Assembly: GCF_003048255.1 (NCBI RefSeq)
Contig: NZ_CP028487.1
Location: 2,666,001 to 2,730,000, forward strand
Direction: 5' to 3'
Source of the DNA: Yersinia massiliensis
Lineage (GTDB): Bacteria > Pseudomonadota > Gammaproteobacteria > Enterobacterales > Enterobacteriaceae
Length of the DNA stretch: 64,000 nucleotides
Shown here: positions 9,060 through 19,356 of the stretch, piece by piece
How the letters are laid out: every line of letters starts with the position of its first letter
Position numbering within the stretch: position 1 is the stretch's first letter
Made by a program: the position numbers and the translations under genes
The notes under the pieces: model-generated
Seen by the model: only the letters and a program-made list of their open reading frames with translations
Databases searched by the model: none
What the model was told of the DNA's origin: nothing

Positions 9060-11840
9060 TTATAACTGGAAAAGGGTCTCAAGTACGCTTGCAGATTCAC
9101 CGGTAGTCATTTCCTGAACATATGGCCCTAACTCCGGGGCAAGAGCGTCAATCGTGGTCGCAATATCTTGTGCCGTACTACGGCCTAGGCTATAAGCCAG
9201 ACGGGCAACAGCTTGTGCTTGTTCATCAGGAAGTAAAGAGAGTAGCGCTGCTTCTAGCACTTCCCTTGGCGCACAAGCTTGGTGCTCTGGCTGGGGGTTG
9301 TCCACATAGATTGTCTGCCATAGTTCAAGGGTAATACGAGAAGGCGTGATGTCAGTATTTTGCTCAAATGGCCGTTCATCCGACCATATATTTTCTGCAA
9401 GAAACAGGGGTAACTGGTAAGCAAGAGGAGCCTGTAATGGAAACGTGCTTTTCCCGGTGGTGAATGTGAGTAAAAAAAGTATCGGGTGTCGGATGGGCAA
9501 ATGTCGTAGAGCCTGCCGCCGATCCGTCCAACTGCATGCGGCAGGATGGCGAGTTCTGAATAAGCACTCTTGGAGTTCAGGGAGCAGCGTTTCTGGAGGA
9601 GTGCGGTTAAAACCACGCAATTCAACGATGCTCGCCAGCCCTGCCTCTTGTTGATGGGTCAAAAAATCGCCTAGTGTCATGGTATCAGTATCGCCGGATA
9701 AACGGATCAATGTGGGGGAGTTCATTAAATCACTGAAGCTAAAATGATCGCTATGTACCGATACTTCTCCCCAAACATTCCCGGCTAAGAGGTTCGCTAG
9801 TGAGGCGATAGTCTCTTTCGTCTGTTTTCCCATCAATCCGACTGCGGGTGTAACACTCACAGCGGCAATCAGGCTGGATAATAAAGATTCACTTAGTCCC
9901 GTCGCCAGAGCCTGTTTTTCGATAGCCGATGATAGTTGATGTTTGCGAGTCAGGGCATTCGTCTCTGCTAATGGAAAATTAGAATTTACTGATTCGGCTA
10001 CAGATTCTGGTGCTATTCGTCGTTGGGCAGGTTGTTCCTGCACTGTTTCATTTTTAATTATCGCCCGCAGTAATGCTGTCTGGGCCAGCGTTTCAATTCC
10101 CGCTTGAGATGCAGCTTCGAAGGTCTTTTTAATCCGTTGTTCCAGTTCATTTTCTTGCTGACGTAGCGCTTTATTAATACGATCGGTCTCTTTTTTCAGT
10201 TTTTTCTTCTGGTCGTCGATTTCATTTTCAAGCTGTATTTTCTTTTCAGATAATACCTTTATTGATTGTTTAATCTGGTACTGTTCTTCTTCGTAACGAG
10301 TCAGTGTTTCTTGTTTCTCAATATTAATTTGCGCTTCGACCTCAGGTAAAGCCAATAACTGTTGAGTCGTATCGTTAAGAAAGGATCTTGTATCTGCTAT
10401 CTGTTCCAGGTGAGATAATGCACGAAGATAGGAAGCCTCATTATCAGACTCATGTTCAGCAATAAAATGGGTTAAATTTTGTAGCTGTCCTTTACTGAAT
10501 TGAGGGAAATCTTTTGCTGAATCAGTTCGTTTAAGCAGGCGTTTGATCCACGTGCTGGCTTCAGCGCAATCATATTTTTTACTCACCTGAGGGAGTTCAG
10601 TGATCACCCTGAGGGCATGAGAACCAAGTAGTGTCTGAGAAACCTGACGATAACTCTCTAGCGGCATATCAAAGTCATATTTTTTAGGATCAGACAAGTC
10701 ACCCGGTAATCTTAGGGATACGCCATCACTTAGGTGAAAAATGACCGCCGTATCGTTTTGCGGCTGGTAGCGGGTCAGTAACCACTCTCTGACAGCATCA
10801 GGCTCATCAGAGGCATGAGGCAGCGCAACGACAGGATAAACGCGCGACAGGTAGTCAGTAATAACATACTGCGCGGGTTTATCAGACGGCTGATATCGGG
10901 CTTTCCATATTGCTATTTCACCCCGAGTAAATTTTTTGCTGAAATAGCTTTCAAAACCAATGGCTTCACCTCCATGGGGGAAAAGATCTCTTACCAGTTC
11001 CTCCGGGAGGTCTCGTAGGTTGCCATTAATTAACAGACTAATCGGCATAACAAAAAAAGCGCCGGTCGCGGTTAACGCTAACACTTTTCCAATGAACATA
11101 ACTTCGTCCATCGAACTGTCGATTTCTTTGGAAACAACGGGAGGAGCCTGTATTACACTGGTACCATCTATTGTTTTAAGGTCGTAACTGGCTTCAAACT
11201 GATCGATAAGCTCACCCAATTTTCGCGCCATCGGTAAAGAATGTTCTGATAGCTTTGTCCGCCATCGATTATCGGCTGTTCGCGTTCCCCTGAGTGCATC
11301 AACCAATCCCCCAACAAACAGCGGTATAGTGCGCTCTGGCTTAGGAATTTCTCTACCCTGACTAATTAAGGCACAATGTTCAATGTCTTCATCCATGAAA
11401 TTAATTGTGGAAGAGTCAGAAACACCATGTTGGGGTAAATCTATTTCTTCACCATTCAGGAATTTCGTTATAATTTCAGGGCAGTCAGAAGAAATATAGA
11501 ATCCCAGAATAGTGCGCCATAACGGTTTACAGTGTTCAATATCTTCCGCATTACTTTCTGCTTCTAACAGATCTCTAAGAACATTTTGTGGGTCATTTTG
11601 TTCAGAAAACGTTAAATTTTCACGAAGCCAATCAGACACAACAAGTTTGGCCTTAGGTGGTAACGTACGGAGAAAATGTAACCTTTTCTCTGGTCCTTTC
11701 GGTAAATTATCTGCTTTAGCGCCATTTCTGGTGAGCCTTTGCTTGCACTCTTGCAAGCATCTGATCAATTCATGAGATTCTGTACCGAAGCTGTACATTT
11801 GGCCCAGCCGGTCGCTGATAATACTTTTCTTTTTAGCCAT
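9060..11840 (-). CDS. druG: DruG-like Druantia type II protein
   Basis: 926 residues from the ATG at 11840 (MAKKK..), preferred over a GTG eight codons upstream because AAGGAGA lies 8 bp before the ATG. No catalytic motif is obvious. A charged coiled coil occupies roughly residues 470-560 (EVEAQINIEKQETLTRY.. to ..NELEQRIKKTFE). The segment before it contains a basic N-terminus and mixed alpha/beta stretches. The assignment as DruG rests on position between the DruF-like and DruE genes and on length, not on a recognised motif. The coiled coil suggests a scaffold or DNA-clamp role, which is inference. It follows druF by 35 bp. Confidence 0.65.
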   Translation of the reverse strand: MAKKKSIISDRLGQMYSFGTESHELIRCLQECKQRLTRNGAKADNLPKGPEKRLHFLRTLPPKAKLVVSDWLRENLTFSEQNDPQNVLRDLLEAESNAEDIEHCKPLWRTILGFYISSDCPEIITKFLNGEEIDLPQHGVSDSSTINFMDEDIEHCALISQGREIPKPERTIPLFVGGLVDALRGTRTADNRWRTKLSEHSLPMARKLGELIDQFEASYDLKTIDGTSVIQAPPVVSKEIDSSMDEVMFIGKVLALTATGAFFVMPISLLINGNLRDLPEELVRDLFPHGGEAIGFESYFSKKFTRGEIAIWKARYQPSDKPAQYVITDYLSRVYPVVALPHASDEPDAVREWLLTRYQPQNDTAVIFHLSDGVSLRLPGDLSDPKKYDFDMPLESYRQVSQTLLGSHALRVITELPQVSKKYDCAEASTWIKRLLKRTDSAKDFPQFSKGQLQNLTHFIAEHESDNEASYLRALSHLEQIADTRSFLNDTTQQLLALPEVEAQINIEKQETLTRYEEEQYQIKQSIKVLSEKKIQLENEIDDQKKKLKKETDRINKALRQQENELEQRIKKTFEAASQAGIETLAQTALLRAIIKNETVQEQPAQRRIAPESVAESVNSNFPLAETNALTRKHQLSSAIEKQALATGLSESLLSSLIAAVSVTPAVGLMGKQTKETIASLANLLAGNVWGEVSVHSDHFSFSDLMNSPTLIRLSGDTDTMTLGDFLTHQQEAGLASIVELRGFNRTPPETLLPELQECLFRTRHPAACSWTDRRQALRHLPIRHPILFLLTFTTGKSTFPLQAPLAYQLPLFLAENIWSDERPFEQNTDITPSRITLELWQTIYVDNPQPEHQACAPREVLEAALLSLLPDEQAQAVARLAYSLGRSTAQDIATTIDALAPELGPYVQEMTTGESASVLETLFQL

Positions 11841-11875
11841 GTTAAACGTTCTCCTTACCACCTGATTCTGTAAAA

Positions 11876-14641
11876 TTACTGTAAGGTTCTACGCAGCTTG
11901 CGTGTTGTCAGCGCTCTGTTCCGTCGTTCCAACGCGCGTTGGCACGAAGGGGAAACCATTACATTGTCCCAGAGTGGAAATTTCCCCCCTGCAAATAAGT
12001 AACCACCATTATCTGTTATCGACAAGCATCCATGGGCAACATGGATCCACCACTGTAAAACGGAGGGCGGTAACGCAAAGATTTTCTTTGACCAGCACCA
12101 GTCAGTATCGCCTTTTTGCACGCCAACCGTTTCTCCTGAACATATCATCTGAGCCATTAATGCCCAGGAGAAGCTATCAGTTTGCCAGTATCCGGTGTTC
12201 TGCCGAATAAAATAACGATAACGCTGCTTTTCCTGACACCGTATCAATAGATTATTAGCCGTTTGAGTAAGCCGCTGTTCTTCTGACCATTGGTATTTTT
12301 CAGCTTGCCATAGCGACACATGGAGTTCCGGGGGTAAAGCCGGGATAAACTGCATTTGAGACAGCGGTAGCAATACTCCGCTCAAAGCATTTACGGGGAA
12401 ATCGTCGTGACTAACCAAACGTAACCCAAACTGTTCAATGAAAGCATGAATACGCTCTCTGGCTGATAGATGCAATTCAATACAACCCATTGAACAACCT
12501 TTATCCTCAACCAACCGATGCCCTATTCGCTCACCGTTATTAAGTGCTTCTTGGAGAAGACTACGTTCACTTCTTGTAAACATCCCCAGAATTCGGGCAA
12601 CAATTCCCTGCTCAGTGACATCAACGGAAATGGTTCTTTCAGCCAATGAGACTAACGAATATGGCCCATGACGTCGTTGTACTACACAAAGCCAGCCAGC
12701 AGCAAAGAGCATGCGACGCAATTGCCACTCGGGTATCCTCGTTACCTGTGATACGGGGTCAATATGTTGTTTTAATTCGCCAAAAGGCAATGTGCTACGA
12801 CGTTGAAAACGCAATGCCAGCGCCTCAGCGAGCCAGTCAAATGCTGCGGGTATATTATGTAACTCGGTATATTGGCATGTTACAGGAAGGCAATTTTCAT
12901 ACTGCCATAACATCTGAGCACCACTAAATGGTGTTATTTCTTCGCGTTTCAGTGGGGGGATCACTGCCGTATCCCCTAACGCCATTAATACTCCCGATGG
13001 TCCATCAATAAGCCAATCATGTGGCTCTGTAATTTTACAATAAGTGGCGTAAGGCGCGTGGTCTAACACGTGTACATCAAAATTTACTGGGATATCTGAA
13101 TGCGCTAACGTAATTTCGTAGCGACAAAATGCCTGACCAGAAATTTCCACCAACTCCTCTGGTGGAATGAATAATCCTTCATCTCCCTGAGATAGCGAGC
13201 CATGAGTTAATTCTTCTCCGTCTTTATTGCTGATGACATAGCATCCTCTTAGTACTTCAGGCATATGAATTATCGGTGTACTGGCAGGGTTAAGCAGTAT
13301 AGCCTGTCCAAATCGCGCTGCACCTGACATACGAGGTCGAGCAGGCTGCCATCCCTGTATTAGAAAACGACGGGCTTCTTCTGGTAACAAACGGGAAATC
13401 TTATCCAGCGTTTGCCTGCCAACTTTATCGGAAGAAACTATCGACCATTTGGTAGATTTAATATCCCGACGTTGTACTCTTTCGCCAACCGTCTTCAAGA
13501 CAGTGAAAATACTGTCTGCATATGTATGATGAAGTATTAAATAGGTTGGAGAATTTTCATAATATTCTCCTTCTGAACTAATATGACAAAAATCATCACG
13601 AAAAAGCGGTAAACACCCAGACCGCAGCGCGACTCCCACTCGTGATCTATAGAAATAACCCTTCCGTTTTTTTAATAATAAATCCAAGGAATTTAATGTG
13701 GTGCCTGTGTCTCGTTCGTAATATATATTATTATAGTTCTCTATTTCATTAGGCAAGGAGTAATAATGCTGGATTTCTGAGGCTGTAGCAGCAGCGTCAT
13801 CCATAAGAAGATAAATCTCCGGATTACCGGAATCATTAAACTCCATGTGAATACAATACTTACCATTCTCTTTGAGTTGTTCTCTCTCTGTATGTACAGT
13901 GATATCACGAACAGCGCCCCAAAAAGGAGAGTCATAAGCCTGCTGCATGGCAGCCTTTGAAAGTAATGTTCTGAACTCAATAAACTCTTGGTTAAAAACT
14001 TCGCTAAAATAAGATATATATTGATGTACTACCTTATTAACTGATTCAAAAGTTGAATGGTTATCTAATTTATTATCGATGAGAATATTCCGTAAAAAGA
14101 CCTCATCTTTGTAGCAGGGAAAAGCAATTCTCTTGGAATATCCAATCAATCTTTCATGCTTTGATGGCCTTGGCAAGATTAAACGGGTACAGTTTTGTCT
14201 TATACTACTCCATCTTTCTAACCTTTCCCATAAGTTGGGTAATTCAGTAAAAACAAATTTTTTATTTTTATCAAAGCCAAGCAGCACAGAAAATCGAACC
14301 CGAAAATCACCTTCGTCATGTGTTTCATCATCAGCACTGGCAGCAAGTAATGTTAAATATAAAACGGCAAAATAAGTAGGGTATCCTTTTATTTGCGCTA
14401 AAATGTCTAATCGCGACTCATCTCTGAGAGCATCCTGGATTTTAGACGCTTTTTTTCCAAACGAAATCAGGAAACTTCGCTTAGCATCCTCTTTGCTACG
14501 TGGACCTGCAAGTTGCTCAAAAATACGTCCCGTAGTATCAATTCGGCTTAAAGTCGAGCCCGTATGCGAAGACTCAAGAAATACGATCTTTACTAGTTCA
14601 GCATTCCATTCTTCTAAAGTAACCGGGAAAGAATCATCCAT
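11876..14641 (-). CDS. druF: DruF-like Druantia type II protein
   Basis: About 921 residues if started at the ATG at 14641; a GTG two codons upstream is an equally possible start because GGTGA lies between them. No recognised catalytic motif, signal peptide or membrane segment. The C-terminal half has Cys-containing segments (DKGCSMGC near residue 710) and a tryptophan-rich tail (WCWSKKIFALPPSVLQWWIH). It lies about 10 bp downstream of the methyltransferase gene and 35 bp upstream of the DruG-like gene, so translation is probably coupled. The name rests on operon order methyltransferase-DruF-DruG-DruE and on size, as in type II Druantia. Confidence 0.65.
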   Translation of the reverse strand: MDDSFPVTLEEWNAELVKIVFLESSHTGSTLSRIDTTGRIFEQLAGPRSKEDAKRSFLISFGKKASKIQDALRDESRLDILAQIKGYPTYFAVLYLTLLAASADDETHDEGDFRVRFSVLLGFDKNKKFVFTELPNLWERLERWSSIRQNCTRLILPRPSKHERLIGYSKRIAFPCYKDEVFLRNILIDNKLDNHSTFESVNKVVHQYISYFSEVFNQEFIEFRTLLSKAAMQQAYDSPFWGAVRDITVHTEREQLKENGKYCIHMEFNDSGNPEIYLLMDDAAATASEIQHYYSLPNEIENYNNIYYERDTGTTLNSLDLLLKKRKGYFYRSRVGVALRSGCLPLFRDDFCHISSEGEYYENSPTYLILHHTYADSIFTVLKTVGERVQRRDIKSTKWSIVSSDKVGRQTLDKISRLLPEEARRFLIQGWQPARPRMSGAARFGQAILLNPASTPIIHMPEVLRGCYVISNKDGEELTHGSLSQGDEGLFIPPEELVEISGQAFCRYEITLAHSDIPVNFDVHVLDHAPYATYCKITEPHDWLIDGPSGVLMALGDTAVIPPLKREEITPFSGAQMLWQYENCLPVTCQYTELHNIPAAFDWLAEALALRFQRRSTLPFGELKQHIDPVSQVTRIPEWQLRRMLFAAGWLCVVQRRHGPYSLVSLAERTISVDVTEQGIVARILGMFTRSERSLLQEALNNGERIGHRLVEDKGCSMGCIELHLSARERIHAFIEQFGLRLVSHDDFPVNALSGVLLPLSQMQFIPALPPELHVSLWQAEKYQWSEEQRLTQTANNLLIRCQEKQRYRYFIRQNTGYWQTDSFSWALMAQMICSGETVGVQKGDTDWCWSKKIFALPPSVLQWWIHVAHGCLSITDNGGYLFAGGKFPLWDNVMVSPSCQRALERRNRALTTRKLRRTLQ

Positions 14642-14650
14642 ACTCACCGC

Positions 14651-15736
14651 CTAATTACCGTTCGCTGTCATCTTTTTCAAACCAGCACCAGAAAATAAAT
14701 GCCGAAAAAGTACCTCAGCCAGCAGTGGAGGAACAGCATTCCCAATTTGGGTAAATTTTGACTCGACGTCTCCTACAGGCTCAAAACCCTGTGGAAAAGT
14801 TTGTATTCGTGCACATTCCCGCCATGATAACCGCCTTGCCTGTTCCAGTTTGGGGCGAGAAGTATCAACAATTAGATGCTCATATTCATCAGAAAAGTCC
14901 CAGCGCTGCTTCCAGCCATCCTCGAGGTTTGACCATGTTAACTTCATCACCGGGCTGGCAGGATGTAATGTCACATGACGCCAGTTAGCTACGACGGTGT
15001 AAGCAGGGCTGTCCCATAGAGCTTTACGATTTCGGGACATGAAATACCATGAGAAATGCCCTTCAGGATCATGTGGTCGTTCGTAAAACTCACCTTCAGG
15101 CCATAGTGGTAAATCCCTAATAGCCTCACCATGTGAAGCATAGGGTTTTAAATGAGGATTCTTTTTTGTCGCTTTGCCATGTGTTTCAGCAGGAAATTCA
15201 AAGTATTGTCCCAGATCGTTTCTGACGCCAATAATAAACAAACGCTTGCGCGACTGAGGCACGCCGTAAGCCCTCGCGTTTACCATATGATAGCTGACTT
15301 GGTACCCGGCAGCTTTATATGCCGTGAGCTGTTTTTCCAGAAAGCTACCTGCCCCTAAATGTTTCAAGCCCGAAACATTTTCAGCAACAAAATACTTCGG
15401 CTGAACAGTCTCTAATACCCGTAGAAAGTGTTTATAAAGGTTTGTTCTGTCGTCATTGTTAGGTTCTCTGTTACCTGCCATTGAAAATGACTGGCAGGGA
15501 TAGCCTCCAACAACAATATCAACATCCGGAAAAGACATAATTTGAGAGATATCACTATGCCTGATATCACTATCGGGGAAATGATTCCCTAATGTTTTGC
15601 AGGCATTCTCTACAACATCGTTGGCAAAGACGATGTCTCCACCAGCTGAGGTAATTCCAAAATCCATACCACCACAACCAGAGAAAAGTGAAAGTACCCG
15701 AATATTATCGTTCTCTCTCTCAAAAACACTGCTCAT
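14651..15736 (-). CDS. druM: DruM: DNA (cytosine-5) methyltransferase of the Druantia operon
   Basis: 361 residues from ATG 15736; a TTG at 15766 would add ten residues and neither start has a strong ribosome site. All C5-methyltransferase motifs are visible: motif I FSGCGGMDFG (18-27), motif IV GGYPCQSFS with catalytic Cys81, motif VI ENVSGL (118-123), motif VIII QSRKRLFIIG and motif X 'QIGNAVPPLLAEVL'. It transfers a methyl group from SAM to cytosine in DNA. No partner restriction endonuclease gene is adjacent. In type II Druantia the methyltransferase is the first gene and probably marks host DNA as self. The target site lies in the region between motifs VIII and IX and cannot be read. Confidence 0.85.
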   Translation of the reverse strand: MSSVFERENDNIRVLSLFSGCGGMDFGITSAGGDIVFANDVVENACKTLGNHFPDSDIRHSDISQIMSFPDVDIVVGGYPCQSFSMAGNREPNNDDRTNLYKHFLRVLETVQPKYFVAENVSGLKHLGAGSFLEKQLTAYKAAGYQVSYHMVNARAYGVPQSRKRLFIIGVRNDLGQYFEFPAETHGKATKKNPHLKPYASHGEAIRDLPLWPEGEFYERPHDPEGHFSWYFMSRNRKALWDSPAYTVVANWRHVTLHPASPVMKLTWSNLEDGWKQRWDFSDEYEHLIVDTSRPKLEQARRLSWRECARIQTFPQGFEPVGDVESKFTQIGNAVPPLLAEVLFRHLFSGAGLKKMTANGN

Positions 15737-15808
15737 ACGCCCATACCAAATATCTTCGTCTAACAAACCGTAACTGGTTGTTAATTTGCCATAAAATCAT
15801 AGAGAAAG

Positions 15809-15814
15809 ATTATA
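15809..15814 (-). promoter_or_regulatory. Putative -10 box of the Druantia operon
   Basis: On the minus strand a perfect TATAAT lies 73 bp upstream of the DruM ATG. A -35 element is poor (the nearest TTGATG is 20 bp away), so the promoter may need an activator or an extended contact. No other promoter-like sequence is visible in the short gaps inside the operon, consistent with one transcript for all five genes. Confidence 0.45.
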
Positions 15815-15889
15815 CCCCTCTGTAAAGAATCTTACATCAATATACTTAGCTTTTGAGGGGGAAGTGGTGTTTTTCTTGTTAAGGTATTA

Positions 15890-16377
<488 letters not shown>

Positions 16378-16501
16378 TTATTAAAAGCCTCCAGAATGTC
16401 AGAGGCATATCCTTCAGACCGTCGACCAACTCTCGTCGCATGCCCTCAAGCGCTACGGTCTGGAACGTGTTGTTGAGTTGTACATCGCAAACCAGTTTCT
16501 C

Positions 16502-16762
16502 TTATTTCTTTGTTGTTGATGGATCGATCCCTTCGGCCAACTTTTTCTTGGCTTCATCACGCAATGCCCTCGCCTGCGCGAGAGTCACGGTAGGGTACAC
16601 GCCAAAGGCCATGCGCTTCTCTTTCCCGTTGAAGCGATATTTCATGCGGCAGTATCTGGAACCAGAGGGAACAACCTCAAGATACAAACCAGCGCTATCC
16701 GACTGTTTGTAGGCTTTCTCTCTGGATTTAGCGTTGTCGATTTGTCAAGCATTAAGCTTCAT
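16502..16762 (-). pseudogene. P4-type integrase remnant (N-terminal DUF4102 domain only)
   Basis: Starting at ATG 16762 on the minus strand the frame reads MKLNA, a TGA stop at codon 6 (16747-16745), then QIDNAKSREKAYKQSD and on through GLYLEVVPSGSRYCRMKYRF to GIDPSTTKK and a stop. This is the DNA-arm-binding N-terminal domain of tyrosine integrases of the P4 type (usual start MKLNARQIDNAK). The TGA is a one-base change from CGA (Arg). The catalytic domain (about 300 residues) is absent; the sequence past 16500 is unrelated. It lies about 160 bp downstream of a tRNA-like sequence on the same strand, the normal place for such integrases. Confidence 0.8.
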
Positions 16763-16921
16763 TAGGGCATCTCCCAAAGCCAAACGCAGAATATCCCCAC
16801 TTATGCCCCCAACTATGATTTCGGTTGAGCCCAGTTGATAACAGAGATAAGGTACGGGCCAAAACCGCATCATACGGGCTTTTAGTTGATTTCAATTGAC
16901 TTGAAAAGAGTTTGAAATAGT

Positions 16922-16968
16922 AACGATAATAGGAGCCGAACCCAGCACCTTCGCATTACGAATGTGAG
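16922..16968 (-). repeat. Decayed tRNA-Thr(CGU)-like sequence, probable old attachment site
   Basis: The minus strand reads ATTCGTAATGCGAAGGT, then GGTTCG and TCCTATTATCG. These match the anticodon arm (anticodon CGU), T-loop and acceptor 3' side of enterobacterial thrW as I recall it. The T-arm carries substitutions and the 5' half is reduced to a short AGTTGG-like D-loop trace, so it is not a functional tRNA. P4-type elements such as CP4-6 integrate in thrW, and the integrase remnant follows on the same strand. Confidence 0.65.
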
Positions 16969-16974
16969 CCAACT

Positions 16975-17667
<693 letters not shown>

Positions 17668-17674
17668 GGAGTGC

Positions 17675-19315
17675 ATGATGGATATCAGCACCATTATTTC
17701 AACATCTCGTCACATACAACTGTCAGCGGAAGAAAGCAAAATCCCTTGGGACGAACCGGCCTTTAGCCAGCGCATGCTGGAGAACCATTTGTCGCAGGAT
17801 CACGACTGGGCCAGCCGTAGGCAGGACGTCATTGAGCAGCAGGTGGCGTGGATCGCCAGCTTGTTACCCGCTGGCGCACATATCCTCGATCTCGGCTGCG
17901 GTCCCGGCTTTTATACTCACCGGTTAGCGGAACGAGGATTTCATTGCACTGGCGTGGATTTCTCACCAGCATCGGTGAGTTGGGCCCGCCAGCAGGCGCA
18001 GAATGCGGGTTTGAATATCGACTATATTCAGCAGGATATCCGTACCTATTGCCCAAGTAAGCCGTTCGATTTCATCATGATGACATTTGGGGAACTGAAT
18101 GTGTTCAGCACAATGGACGCGCGCGCACTCATCAACCTCTGCGCGCAGTGGCTGGTACCGGGCGGCAAGCTGCTCACTGAAGTACATACCTTCGAAGAAG
18201 TTAAGCGTCAGGGAATGGCTGAAGCGAGCTGGCAACGCTGCCCAGACGGGCTGTTTCTTGGTGTTCCCCACCTGCTGTTGACGGAACACAGCTGGGATGA
18301 AGAAACCCAGATCAGCTCAACGCAGTTCTGGGCAATCGAGGCAAACGGAGACACCACCCGTTTCGGCAACCAGATGACGGCTTGGCGCGATGAAGAATAC
18401 GCTAGCCTGCTCGGTAATGTCGGTTTTACCGTGCTGCCCTCCCCTGAAAGTCACCTCTGGCCAGTCAGCGAGACATTTGAGGGAAAGCTGTTTGTACTGC
18501 TGGCGGAAAAAGCAAAAAACTCAGAGGAACTCCCCCTTAATACTCAACGCGATCAAAGGAATTCAGCATTGGATATTCCACGTATTTTTAACATCACTGA
18601 AAGCGAGCACCGCATCCATAACCCATTCACTGCAGAAAAGTACGCCACACTGGGTCGTGTACTACGCATGAAGCCGGATACCCGTATTCTTGATCTCGGC
18701 AGCGGCTCGGGCGAGATGCTCTGTACTTGGGCACGAGATCACGCAATCACCGGTGTCGGTATCGATATGAGTCCACTGTTCAGCGAGCAGGCCAAACTGC
18801 GCGCTGAAGAGCTTGGCGTTAGCGATCAGGTACATTTCATTCATAACGACGCCGCCGGATATGTTGCAGAACAAAAATGCGATGTGGCCGCCTGCGTCGG
18901 TGCAACATGGATTGCTGGGGGTTTTATCGGAACTGTCGGGCTGCTGGCTAAGAGCCTTAAGCCGGGTGGGATCATGCTTATCGGCGAACCCTACTGGCGT
19001 CAGTTACCCGCAACGGAAGAGATAGCCAAAGCATGTGGGGCTAATGCACTGGCCGATTTTCTGACGCTCCCTGAACTTGTCAGTGCTTTCGATGAACTCG
19101 GCTACGATGTGGTGGAAATGGTGCTGGCAGATCAGGAAGGCTGGGACAGGTATGAGGCTGCTAGATGGCTGACAATGCACCGCTGGCTGGAAGCAAATCC
19201 TGACGATGACTTCGCAGAAGAGGTCAGAGCTTTGTTAACGGTATCACCGAAACGCCACGTGATGTTCACGCGGGAATACCTAGGCTGGGGCGTGTTCGCG
19301 CTCATCGCTAGGTAA
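17675..19315 (+). CDS. Double class I SAM methyltransferase: unknown N-terminal unit fused to YjhP
   Basis: 546 residues, starting at one of two adjacent ATGs after AAGGAG, 7 bp after yjhX. There are two complete Rossmann methyltransferase domains. The N-terminal one has motif I HILDLGCGPGFY (residues 69-80) and an acidic GVDFS. The C-terminal one has ILDLGSGSGEM (about 338-348), GVGIDMS and 'ACVGATWIAGGF..GG..LIGEPYW'. The second half, from about residue 305 to the end, is YjhP of E. coli almost in full. YjhP there is a separate ~248-residue protein near yjhX/yjhQ. The linker (285-305) is polar and unconserved, as expected of a gene fusion. The substrate of either domain is unknown. The product replaces YjhQ as the gene next to the toxin. 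Confidence 0.8.
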   Translation: MMDISTIISTSRHIQLSAEESKIPWDEPAFSQRMLENHLSQDHDWASRRQDVIEQQVAWIASLLPAGAHILDLGCGPGFYTHRLAERGFHCTGVDFSPASVSWARQQAQNAGLNIDYIQQDIRTYCPSKPFDFIMMTFGELNVFSTMDARALINLCAQWLVPGGKLLTEVHTFEEVKRQGMAEASWQRCPDGLFLGVPHLLLTEHSWDEETQISSTQFWAIEANGDTTRFGNQMTAWRDEEYASLLGNVGFTVLPSPESHLWPVSETFEGKLFVLLAEKAKNSEELPLNTQRDQRNSALDIPRIFNITESEHRIHNPFTAEKYATLGRVLRMKPDTRILDLGSGSGEMLCTWARDHAITGVGIDMSPLFSEQAKLRAEELGVSDQVHFIHNDAAGYVAEQKCDVAACVGATWIAGGFIGTVGLLAKSLKPGGIMLIGEPYWRQLPATEEIAKACGANALADFLTLPELVSAFDELGYDVVEMVLADQEGWDRYEAARWLTMHRWLEANPDDDFAEEVRALLTVSPKRHVMFTREYLGWGVFALIAR

Positions 19316-19324
19316 CATCAAGTT

Positions 19325-19356
19325 TTCCCGGCATTTCCGATAAAAGATGCCGGGAA
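19325..19356 (+). terminator. Putative terminator of the yjhX operon
   Basis: Perfect 10-bp stem TTCCCGGCAT / ATGCCGGGAA with a 12-base loop, 10 bp after the methyltransferase stop. There is no T run, so termination efficiency is uncertain. Confidence 0.45.

Noticed and set aside
3097-15736. DISARM system (methyltransferase plus DUF1998 helicase)
   Set aside because: DISARM has a DrmA helicase of ~1200 residues, a separate ~600-residue DUF1998 DrmB and a phospholipase-D DrmC. Here a single 1982-residue helicase and two ~925-residue proteins fit Druantia type II instead.
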